From: Terana coerulea
Lineage: Eukaryota > Basidiomycota > Agaricomycetes > Polyporales > Phanerochaetaceae
Direction of reading: 5' to 3'
Assembly: GCA_024811115.1 (NCBI GenBank)
Contig: JAKOGH010001121.1
Span: forward strand, 1-12,952
Length of the DNA: 12,952 bases
Shown here in pieces: positions 1 through 7,215 of the stretch (position 1 is its first letter; each line of letters opens with the position of its first letter). Under the pieces are notes generated by a model that saw only the letters and a list, made by a program, of their open reading frames with translations, was not told the DNA's origin and did no database searches. A program made the translations under genes and the position numbers.

Positions 1-883
1 AGCCCGATGTGATGGGCCTGAGCTCGTACTGCATGTCGATGTACCAGGCTAAGACGGTTGTGTGAAGTTGGCTGGTAGCGGACAGGTTGTAGACCTTAGA
101 TATACCGCCGTGACAAAGCTGTGTTGTGCCGCCTGCGAAAGGAGAGGGAAGGACGACTAGGAGAGTAGCGAATGCACCGTCAACCTTTTCAGAACTAAAA
201 TAAAGCACATGAGAATAGTCCGGGCGGAAACAAGAATGGAAATACTTGAGGTGTGCAGGCAAACTGTTGGCGTTTGTCAGGGGTGCACGTCTGGCTTTGT
301 ATCATTCTACTCACTGCGAGCCGGGTTCGTGCAATAGAAGCTTACGAAATTTGCAGCGAGGCATATTACTTGCATTGGCACCGAGCGTTTGACATGCTTC
401 TTTGATTGCAGAGGAAAGGAATCCTTTCCACGACGGATTCAAGTATGCCACCTGTGAGGCCGTGAACCTGCGTTGTGTTTGGACGCATCACATTGCGACG
501 TACCGATTTGGCATCAATTTCCCAAATGCCACCGATGTTCGTGTCCGCCGCAATCCTATCTCCCGTCTCAAACAATGTATGAGCAGCCTTCGCTTTTATG
601 GCTTCCGCATCTCGCGTGCTGAGTGGTAAGCCGGCACCTCCAAGGTCGGAGACTTGCAGGGCGGGGTTAGGAGCATTTTCGTATGTCTTGCAGAACGAGA
701 AAGCCGCATCGAAATCGGGTTTCTTGTCGTTAAGTGCGCGTTTTAGCTCTTCCTATCATTGTTCTAAAGGTGAATATAAGAACGAATGTGGAGGAATGAG
801 CGGCTCACTCTGATGTTTCCAGAGCTTGCAGTCAAGTCTGCTGGCAGTTTGGCGGCATTCTGACCAGCTGCTGGTACGCTCAT
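1..883 (-). CDS. Prolyl-4-hydroxylase-like 2OG-Fe(II) dioxygenase paralogue A, N-terminal part (runs off left edge)
   Basis: Spliced on the minus strand: exon 1 883-809 (25 codons, ATG at 883), exon 2 752-504 (83 codons), exon 3 451-315, an 18-nt exon 4 at 263-246, and exon 5 from 194 through the left edge. The introns are 51-56 nt with GT...AG ends, and the frame stays open throughout. Exon 2 carries KTYENAPNPALQVSDLG and GLPLSTRDAE. Exon 3 carries LNPSWKGFLSSAIKEACQTL and LLLHEPGS. Exon 5 carries SEKVDGAFATLLVVLPSPF and TVLAWYIDMQYELRPITSG. These are the hallmarks of large fungal Fe(II)/2-oxoglutarate dioxygenase-fold proteins, and they align segment by segment with copy C at 9743-12952. 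The substrate of this fungal family is unknown to me. Two expected iron ligands are changed: the HxD Asp reads Asn (codon split 247-246/194), and the distal His reads Tyr (28-26). I infer a degenerate or non-catalytic paralogue. The 2OG-binding Arg would lie beyond the edge. Confidence 0.8.
246..263 (-). other. 18-nt micro-exon of copy A (HxD region, reads H-L-N)
   Basis: An exon of exactly 18 nt sits between introns 314-264 (GTGAGT...ACAG) and 245-195 (GTATTT...TTAG). It completes a His codon after GS, then encodes LPAHL plus two bases of the next codon. The codon is finished by the first base of exon 5 and reads AAT (Asn), where the family has Asp. Copies B and C have exons of the same length and phase. 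Confidence 0.75.
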
Positions 884-1198
884 TCGAAGAGAGCCGTGTT
901 TACAATCCAGTAGACATGTGTCGCAGTCGCAGAGTTCCGGGAGAGAAATATGTAGCCGAATAAATGTTTAGAATGGGACTGTGACGAGGAGAGTTACCGC
1001 TTGCAACGCGCCCGCCGCCGAGCGCGCCGACGGGCCTCGCGGTCTCGTGACATGTGACGGTTGTGACCAGGCTCGCGCTGACTCCACCTCTGGCACTGCA
1101 TGAGTCACGGTGACGTAGCCGGCTGCTCTTAAGCCAATTTTCCGTTCGCCATGCGTTCCTTGTGCCTCATACGTTCGCTGAGATGAAACCCCGCAGCC
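884..1198. promoter_or_regulatory. Divergent intergenic region between copies A and B
   Basis: These 315 nt separate the ATG of copy A (minus strand, 883) from the ATG of copy B (plus strand, 1199), so they probably hold both upstream regions. A GC-rich block lies at about 1008-1036. TGAGTCA at 1101-1107 matches the consensus of fungal bZIP activators of the Gcn4/AP-1 type. TGACGTA at 1111-1117 resembles a CRE/ATF half-site and lies four bases further on. No clear TATA box is visible. The short open frames here look like chance. The regulatory role is inferred. Confidence 0.4.
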
Positions 1199-1866
1199 AT
1201 GGCAGTGAAGACTCCGACACACTCAGACGCACCCGACGACTCGGAGGACAAACGTCTCGATCCTGGTTTGAAAGACGGCGAAAACAAGTCGAATATAAGT
1301 ATCACGGTATGTTCAGAATTTTATTAATGGTTTATATGTCTACAGCTTCACTGACTATATACCTTTTTAGGATGCATTGGAAAACATACTACAGGAGTGC
1401 AACGCCAAAGATGGCTCCTTTACAGCATTCTCCTTCAGAGGTTCCTACCCGATGCTCCGAATCCGATGCTCAAGCTCTCGGATCTGGGGACTATAGGGCT
1501 GCCGCTAAGTGCGCGAGATGCTGAATTAATAGGAAACCGTCTGGAATGGATAAACACACGGCGGTCGATGAAAATGCTGGAGATGCTTGGGAGATGGACG
1601 CTAAGCTGGTGAGTCCTGGAGTACTTCTATAATCAACCTCCCGTGTAATATATCTCAGGTCAAGTTTGAAATCCCCGATGGAAGGGATTTATCAGCACAA
1701 GTGGTAAAAGAAGGTGCGAACACCTAAAAATAACACATGGCTACCAGTAAACCCCGAATACGCAGCTGCACAAGCTCTTGCGTATGAGACGGGTTCACAG
1801 TAAGCATAATCCGTCCAGTCTGCTGCCTCCTTCTCATTTATCTCCCAGCTCTCTGCCTCATGTCGA
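1199..1866 (+). pseudogene. Dioxygenase paralogue B, 5' part, frameshifted and cut by the retroelement
   Basis: Exon 1 is 1199-1306 (M-A-V-K-T-P-T-H... ending S-I-S-I-T). Intron 1307-1370 (GTATGT...TTTTAG) follows, then exon 2 at 1371-1608, intron 1609-1658 (GTGAGT...CTCAG), exon 3 at 1659-1799, intron 1800-1848 (GTAAGC...CCCAG) and an 18-nt exon 4 at 1849-1866. Exon 2 shows DAPNPMLKLSDLGTIGLPLS and then DENAGDAWEMDAKL, but the reading frame moves before DAPNP (about 1440-1450) and again near 1545. Exon 2 is 238 nt, against 249 nt in A and C. Exon 3 begins VKFEIPDGRDL, hits a stop, and recovers the family's KLL-x-YETGS ending only in another frame. Exon 4 still encodes LPHVD, with the HxD intact. 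The copia LTR starts at the next base, and no matching exon 5 is found downstream. Not functional as read. Confidence 0.75.
1849..1866 (+). other. 18-nt micro-exon of copy B (HxD region, reads H-V-D)
   Basis: The exon follows acceptor CCCAG at 1844-1848, completes the His of G-S-H, and encodes SLPHV plus GA, the first two bases of an Asp codon. The His codon is 1859-1861. Length and phase match exon 4 of A and C. Its last base touches the 5' LTR of the retrotransposon. Confidence 0.65.
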
Positions 1867-2153
1867 TGTTGAGTCAGATAGACGCCGTAAGCGCTCTGCT
1901 CACATCTTCTCTATTGTTCTACCAGGTTCCACCATGACGATGCCTATTGTCTATTGTCCTGGTATCTATTTGTGTCTGTTTGTAGTACAGCCACCCAGTA
2001 TTGTATATAAGGCAGCCCTCTGCGCCATACATAATAAGACTTTACAACTCTCAACCCACTCGAGTGATCAACCAACCTACAGGTGAGTAACCATCCTAGC
2101 TTCCTCTAGGCCTCGGTAGGAGTGTACGCCGCTGTATGCACTGCACTTCTACA
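1867..2153 (+). repeat. 5' LTR of the copia element
   Basis: 287 nt with TG...CA ends, nearly identical to 7936-8224. A TATATAA box lies at about 2004-2012 and an AATAATAAG poly(A)-type signal at about 2031-2039, so the U3/R/U5 layout is plausible. A strong splice-donor-like CAG/GTGAGT occurs at 2080-2088. Confidence 0.92.
2004..2012 (+). promoter_or_regulatory. TATA box of the 5' LTR
   Basis: The LTR reads TATATAAGG here, upstream of the AATAAG signal, as expected for the U3 promoter. The corresponding site of the 3' LTR (about 8074) reads TATATGCAG, with three bases missing, so only the 5' copy keeps the box. Confidence 0.5.
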
Positions 2154-2170
2154 GGTTATGAGCCCCGATG
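2154..2170 (+). other. Primer-binding site, initiator tRNA-Met anticodon type (half-tRNA)
   Basis: Directly after the LTR end ...CTACA comes GGTTATGAGCCCCGATG. Its complement contains GGGGCTCATAACC, the usual anticodon-loop and stem sequence of eukaryotic initiator tRNA-Met (anticodon CAT). Drosophila copia carries a very similar GGTTATGGGCCC site immediately after its LTR and primes from a 5' half-tRNA. I infer the same mode here. The stretch 2171-2381 up to gag shows nothing else recognisable. Confidence 0.75.
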
Positions 2171-3191
2171 ACGCGGTTGATTGCGCCGTCACTGGCAGCA
2201 ACAACCAGCTCATTGGTAAACTCGCCTGTACCTACTCGCTGCCATCGTGCGCGACGGTTGCTTACCTAGCGCACCGTCTGCGCCGGGCAAGCTGAGCAGG
2301 CACGAGGGCGCCCTTAGGCCCCTCCTTGGCTAAAGCCATGTCAGTACGTCGTACTGACTGTTCTGTCCCACGAACTCAGCAATGTCTCTCGAGAAGCTTG
2401 TCCCCGTCCTCGACGGAACCAACTGGGAGCACTGGAACGACACCTGAAGTCGTTCCTGGGCACTCAGGGCATCTCTCGTCAGCTCTTGACGACCCAGCCG
2501 ACGCGTGCCGACCTTAGTTCGCACTGTCCCGCAGCTCCCGCCGCAGCCGCAGCTACAGCTAACACCGCAGCCACCCCTGGCTCCCGCCTCTGGCGAGGTG
2601 CCCGGCAACGAGCATGAGCACTCCAGGGCCGTCGACAAGCTCGACGACTGGATTAACGTGACGGCCTCCTGCCATGGGCTTCATCCGCCTTCGCTTGACA
2701 TACCAGATTGGACAGTCAGTGAAGAACGAGAGACGACAGCCAAGGCCCTGTACGAGTCCTTGCAGACCACCTACACCCAGAACACTCTGGGTACGGCCTA
2801 CGCTGACTTCAGGGCCTCCCTGAAACTCGCTCCCGAGGATCAGTCTCCAGCACCTGCGATCGCCAAGATCCAGGCACATGTCGACCGCCTAGATGCAGCG
2901 CATGCGTCTGTGGACGATTACATACACCTGATGCTCCTCATTTCAAAGACACCAGGCGTATGGTAAGCACATCGCCACCGTCACCACGCTGAACCAGAAA
3001 ATGGTAGACACATCGCTAACTCCTACCCGGCTGGCCCCTGATCCCAGGCATATGGAGGCAGCTCATCGCTGCATGGAGCAGCGAAAGCTTTCCGTGGCCA
3101 GCGCAAGCAGACCGAGTCTGCTAAACGCGTCACCGCCGCCAAGAACAAGGGGAAGGATCCCCAGTTCAAGCAGCAGCAGCGCCCTAACGGG

Positions 3192-3212
3192 CAGCAGCAG
3201 CAGCAGCAGCAG
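3192..3212 (+). repeat. (CAG)7 trinucleotide run in gag
   Basis: Seven perfect CAG units preceded by three more at 3171-3179. In the likely gag frame they encode Gln runs in a basic linker. The same bases read as poly-Ser in the next frame, so short slippage would change the length without shifting the frame. Confidence 0.85.
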
Positions 3213-3587
3213 CACGGTGCCGGCAACGGCAAGGGAAAGAAGACCCAGCGCGGCAAGCGCCGGCAAGGGCCAGGGCAAGGATGCTGACCACGGTCACTCC
3301 TACATCGCCGCCCCGGTCATCCCGGTGAACGACTTTGCCCCGACATCCCGCTCCCAAGTCCGAGGCCGAAGAAATTCAGTCTCGCATCGAAGGAGAGCGC
3401 GAGCTCTACTCGGCAACGGCAACCAGTTCCCCGCTTCCGCAAGGCACTATCCTTGCTGAGAAGCTGGAGTCGTCGGGTCCCAGGAGCGCATCCGACCTCG
3501 AGGAGGTTATCGACGCCAACGAGCACAACGCTCACCGCGCCGACGCCATGCGGGATATCGAGCACCGCAATCTGCGGAACTCCGTCC

Positions 3588-3648
3588 GTGAGTTAGAATT
3601 CCAACAGGAGTTCACTCGATGATCTTCCCATGCTAACTAAATTGTTAG
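3588..3648 (+). other. Putative spliceosomal intron within gag
   Basis: 61 nt with donor GTGAGT, a CTAAC branch-like motif near 3633 and acceptor TTGTTAG. The upstream frame (3335 onward) has one base left over (C at 3587). Joined to CA at 3649 it forms a Pro codon, and the frame continues as IDEDDEHQTLHKAQLREA. Without splicing the frame stops at about 3620. Size and signals match the host introns in this window. Splicing itself is not shown. Confidence 0.55.
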
Positions 3649-4251
3649 CAATCGACGAGGACGACGAGCACCAAACTCTGCATAAGGCCCAGCTTCGCGA
3701 GGCCGCAGAGCTCCGCAAGCTTGCTCGCAAGCAGTGGATCGCGGACAAGAACGCCGCCCTGAACAAGGGCTCGACCTCGACCAGAAGCGTCGCGGCACGC
3801 CCGATGAGCGACACCAGCTTGTCAAGCTGTCCGTCGCCCAGGAGAGCGAGTTCGCGCCACCGCCGAAGATGAGGCCGCAGAGAAGGCTCGTCGCGCCAAG
3901 CAGGCCGACTCGACTACGCCGAGCGCATGCTCGATGCTCGCATCGCCGAGCTCGACGCCCGCATCGACTCGAACAACGTCGCTCAAACGAAAGTTTGCTG
4001 AGCCGGAGTTCGTCGAGGCAGCCTTCTCGCCCGCCAAGCGAAGCTCACGAATCCTCGCCGATCATCTGGTCCGACGAGGTCGACATGCAAATGTCGCTCG
4101 ACAGGGAGGACGGCTTGACGCCCGCGACCACCCTGACATCGGGACGCCGTGTCCCTCGGAAACGAGGACAACGACAGCGACGCGACGACCAGTTCGCGGA
4201 TGCCTGATGGACGATCGAGATCCACCAGGACATCATCGACGCGTACTTCGA

Positions 4252-4301
4252 GTACGTCCTCTAACTCTGCACTCGTGCACCACACTAACCGAAACTTGCA
4301 G
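4252..4301 (+). other. Putative intron at the gag-pol junction
   Basis: 50 nt with donor GTACGT (4252), CACTAACC branch-like motif (about 4282-4289) and acceptor CTTGCAG (4295-4301). The gag frame running through RRVSLGNEDNDSD and SRMPDGRSRSTRT ends with one spare base at 4251. Joined to CT at 4302 it enters the pol frame (D-C-A-V-S-R-R-A-E-L...), which is then open to the protease DSGAS. Unspliced, the gag frame reads on for about 28 codons and stops at TAA 4332-4334, and the pol frame is closed by TAA inside the intron. Splicing would therefore make Gag-Pol. Confidence 0.5.
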
Positions 4302-4726
4302 CTGATTGCGCAGTGTCTCGGCGGGCTGAACTAAGCAGTAGATACCACATGTATGCTACTGTATTGAATGGAGCTGGATTCCTTCAATTACCAGACCGAT
4401 GTGTGCACAATAAGTTATTTAACGCGTCAGAGCTGCAAAGGAAAAACCTTGCAAAATCAAGTGATTGGCTGCTCGACTCAGGAGCGTCTTTCCACTTCAC
4501 CGGTCAAAGAAGTTTATTGCGCAACTTGCGCAACATTGACCCAATTGTCGCTCAAACGGCTAATGGGCATGTAACTATCTCTGAGGAAGGTGACTCGTCA
4601 TCAACTACCGTCCTAGCGACAAGTAGAACGATTAAAGTCTTACTGAAAATGTTCGACTCATGCCTTCACAAAAGACATGAATCTAATCTCGCTTGGCCAG
4701 CTGCTACGACAGAACCGGTTAATTGA
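4302..4726 (+). pseudogene. pol (PR): copia protease region of pol
   Basis: A frame open from the inferred splice acceptor at 4301 reaches SSDWLLDSGASFHFTGQRSL, the aspartic protease active-site region of Ty1/copia elements (catalytic Asp codon 4475-4477 in D-S-G). RNIDPIVAQTANGHVTISEE follows, typical of the flap region. The enzyme cleaves the Gag-Pol polyprotein in the particle. The frame then ends near 4726, while the next segment, MNLISLGQLLRQNRLIEGD, continues in another frame from 4677, so at least one indel separates protease and integrase. Confidence 0.82.
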
Positions 4727-5657
4727 GGGTGACGCAACCACTCTGAAAATCCTGGACGGTGATAATCGCCAGGAATTATTGCAATTCGTGCCGCTTTATC
4801 CAAATGCAACAGTGTACTATTTAGACACTGACCGAGACGGCCTTGCGCTAGTCTCGCACGAAATAATGCATAGACGTTTTGGACATCCTCTGAGCGGATC
4901 CTACGTCAACTTCCGTCAGCAACGACGGAATGTCCTGATTTCGACTATAAAGTCGGACTCACCCTGCTCTGGCTGCGCACAAGGAAAGATGCACAATCGC
5001 TCTTTCCCGCCGACGCTCGACGAGCATCGCGACCTTTGAGCTCATTCACAGTGACTGAAAGAATTCCCGGTTGATTCATATCACCGATACAAGTATATCA
5101 TCACCTTGTCGATGATTATACGTCGCATGCATGGATTATTTGCCTAAGGCTAAAATGTCGCCATCCAAGCGACAAAAACTTTCTTGCTATGGTTCAAAAC
5201 CAGCATAAAGCTAATGTCGAGAGCTGGATGTCGGATGCAGGGGAGAATATAAATCAAACGCATTCATTCAAATGCTAAAGGACGAAGGGATTAAAATCCT
5301 AACTAGCGTTCCTCATACTCCACAGCAGAATGGACGCGCTGAGCGGTTCAATCGAACCCTCATGGACAAAGCCGAGGCTATGCGCTTCACAGCTTGCATT
5401 CCTCCTTCGTGGTGGGAATTTGCGGTTATGCACGCACAGTGCTTTACAACCGCACTCCCGTTTCACGATTAAAATGGGTTACGCCTTATGAGGCACTCAT
5501 GGGGAAAAACCACGCGTTGATAACATCCGCGTATTTGCGGTGCATGGGTCTTTATCCCTGCCGATGTTCGAAAGAACAAACTACAGCCTAAGTCCGAAAT
5601 GATGACATACATCGGACACGACGAGCACGGTTGGACCTTCATGAGAGGACCCAACAA
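4677..5657 (+). pseudogene. pol (IN): copia GAG-pre-integrase and integrase core of pol
   Basis: 4677-5039 encodes MNLISLGQLLRQNRL, a zinc-binding HHCC-type segment (IMHRRFGHPL ... CSGCAQGKMHNRSF), and stops just before the core. The rve core is split over frames: IHSD (first catalytic Asp at 5053-5055), DDYTSHAWIICLRL (about 5112-5153), MSDAGE near 5228-5245 (second Asp), and PHTPQQNGRAERFNRTLMDK at about 5314-5373 with the catalytic Glu in AERFN. TPYEALMGKNHAL follows, then remnants up to MTYIGHDEHGWTFMRGPNN. D,D-35-E integrases insert the cDNA into the genome. At least four frame changes make it inactive as read. Confidence 0.87.
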
Positions 5658-6277
5658 CGTGTGCCGCTCAACTCAAGTCGAGTGGTGAAACTTATTTCCC
5701 AAGTGTCCCGACGGCAAATGCCCGCGGCCTGACCCGCCTGCAAAACACCAAAACGCGAACGACAGTGAGTCTTCGCAAGGTGCAGGATCAGACGATAGTG
5801 ACGACGATGCGCCACCGCCTAAACGGCGAGCTGCACCTCGTCCTAACCCTCCTTCCGCCAAAAGAGACCGAGCGGGTGAACGACGGTTCAACCCCTAAGC
5901 CCCCGTTGGGCGTAGCCCGAGTCCGCCTCGTCGCGGCGACACCACCCGCAGAAGATCCGCAGGTACTGGCACCACCAGTTATTCCTGCTGGGCCGCGGCG
6001 TAGTACTGCGCACGAAGGATCCCAGTCAAAATCCAGGCTCAGTACGACCAGTCACAAGCACCGTCACGGATTTTAGTGCTGATAGAGGTATCCGTAGTCG
6101 GGAAAAGCAGACTGGCCAGACCAAGCCCACCAAGGTTAGCTACCAAGGGCGCGGTCAGTCTAGCAAGCAGCCCGACAGTGTCCCCGCCACACGTCCTGCT
6201 AGCCCTTCTACATCCGAACAGCTCGAACCTGTTCGGATATCACTGAGCCCACTGGAGACACTGGAAGCGAAAGCCCA
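5658..6277 (+). other. pol (linker): Linker between integrase and reverse transcriptase
   Basis: This stretch shows no recognised domain. In shifting frames it is acidic and Pro/Ser/Arg-rich (for example SDDSDDDAPPPKRRAAPRP), which is usual for the low-complexity spacer after the integrase of copia elements. A perfect 10-bp inverted repeat lies at 6212-6238. Confidence 0.5.
6212..6238. repeat. 10-bp perfect inverted repeat with 7-nt loop
   Basis: Arms ATCCGAACAG (6212-6221) and CTGTTCGGAT (6229-6238) around CTCGAAC. It could fold as a hairpin in the element RNA. The same bases encode S-E-Q-L-E-P-V-R-I, so chance symmetry within coding sequence is possible. No T-tract follows, so it is not a bacterial-type terminator. 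Confidence 0.5.
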
Positions 6278-7215
6278 GTGTCAGATGACGTACTGGCACG
6301 ACTGTGCCGGAAGGGGGTAAATTTCTACAATTATTTGCTTGCCCAAGCAGTCGATCCCGACGCAACAAAGTCTTCAGTCCGAGACTGGACTTTACGTGAC
6401 ATAAACCGCCTGCCTGCAAAACAGCAGGTAGAATGGCGTGCTGCATGCAAAGACGAGCTCGATGCATTAAGCAAAAGAGGCGTGTTCGAACTCGCCCCGC
6501 GGCCGAAAGGCAAACGCGTCTTAAGAACCGATGGGTTTTTGATGAGAAATCAGATGGTCGAAAGAAAGCGCGACTTGTAGCTCGCGGCTTCTCTCAAATT
6601 GAGGGAATCGACTATGACAAAATCTTCTCCAGTCGTACGGTTTGAAACCGTTAGATTCGTACTTGCCCTTGCGGCACTCGAAGGCTTCTTTCTTACTGGC
6701 CTCGATGTGCGCAACGCATATTTGTACGGACTGTTAGATGAGGAGATCTACATGGAACAACCCGATGGCTTTCCTGCTCAAGGGAAAAGCACATGGTGCC
6801 TCTCCGTCGCGCCCTTACGGGCTTAAGCAGGCAGGACTGTCCTGGTGGAAAGCCCTTAGCAAGTCTATGGCTGAGCTCGGCTTCAAAAGACTGAAGTCCG
6901 ATGCTGGCGTATACGTCAAAGGCGCAGGCAACGACATGGTCATCGCCGTAGTCTATGTTGACGACGCTATATTCGCCGGACGTAGCAAGGCAAAAGTACT
7001 CCAAGAAAAGGAGTCCTTCATGCAACGATGGAGTGTCGCGCATGGGCGACGTAAAGGAGTTTCTGCGCATGCGCATACAACGAGTTGGCGACAAGATCGT
7101 GATTGATCAATGCGCCTACCTTGACAAGGTACTCGAACGCTGCCAGACCAATGCCAAAATGGCAAAGACTCCGCTTCCCGAGGGTTATATCCTCAACCAA
7201 ATGAAGGAGAGCTAA
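6278..7215 (+). pseudogene. pol (RT): copia reverse transcriptase (RVT_2) of pol
   Basis: Typical RVT_2 blocks appear in order: LPAKQQVEWRAACKDELDAL, KNRWVFDEKSDGRKKARLVA, RGFSQIEGIDYDKIFS, VVRFETVRFVLALAALEGFF, LDVRNAYLYGLLDEEIYMEQ (motif A Asp), YGLKQAGLSWWKALSKSMAE, then YVDD at 6954-6965 (VVYVDDAIFAGR), the catalytic core, and MGDVKEFLRMRIQRVGDKIV. The enzyme copies element RNA to cDNA in the particle. The catalytic box is preserved, but at least five frame changes interrupt the domain, several at short runs of one base (for example around 6630 and 6815). Confidence 0.92.

Larger units (their letters stand above)
2382..4334 (+). pseudogene. gag: copia gag (nucleocapsid/structural polyprotein), frameshifted
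   Basis: The start at 2382 opens with a copia-type Gag N-terminus: MSLEKLVPVLDGTNWEHWND, then LKSFLGTQGISRQLL after a frame change near 2443. A UBN2-like segment at about 2625-2960 includes RAVDKLDDWINV, LYESLQTTYTQNTLGTAYAD and AIAKIQAHVDRLDAAHAS. A basic, Gln-rich stretch at about 3090-3270 (FKQQQRPNGQQQQQQQHGAG, with (CAG)7 at 3192-3212) leads to KDADHGHSYIAAPVIP. The C-terminal part (about 3337-4334) is long, charged and partly coiled-coil (REAAELRKLARKQWIADKNA; YAERMLDARIAELDARIDS), with a KRKFAEPEFVEAAFSP segment. I see no CCHC zinc knuckle. Several one-base frame changes occur. Two intron-like gaps (3588-3648 and 4252-4301) restore continuity where the frame would otherwise stop. Gag would form the virus-like particle. 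Confidence 0.75.

Noticed and set aside
968..1222. 84-codon minus-strand open frame in the A-B intergenic region
   Set aside because: GC-rich chance frame with no family motif. It lies between two gene starts and overlaps exon 1 of copy B.
2966..3000. Intron-like GTAAGC...CAG in gag
   Set aside because: The segment reads as YGKHIATVTTLNQKMVD in a coding frame typical of Gag, so a one-base frameshift explains it better.
3023..3278. Cys-rich and Leu-rich minus-strand frames
   Set aside because: They are the complement of the CAG/AGC run (poly-Cys, poly-Leu) and have no independent support.
3001..3459. Ser-rich plus-strand frame over the CAG run
   Set aside because: The next frame gives the Lys/Gln-rich linker typical of this Gag. 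The poly-Ser is the AGC reading of the same repeat. The part after about 3270 was kept as gag because it carries the HGHS motif.
4212..4263. Frame reading IIDAYFEYV, like the start of a fungal transcription-factor domain
   Set aside because: Very short, ends at a stop, and is out of the gag frame. No Zn2Cys6 cluster or further domain sequence is present.
6212..6238. Hairpin as an RNA gene or terminator
   Set aside because: No cloverleaf, no T-tract, and it lies inside pol.
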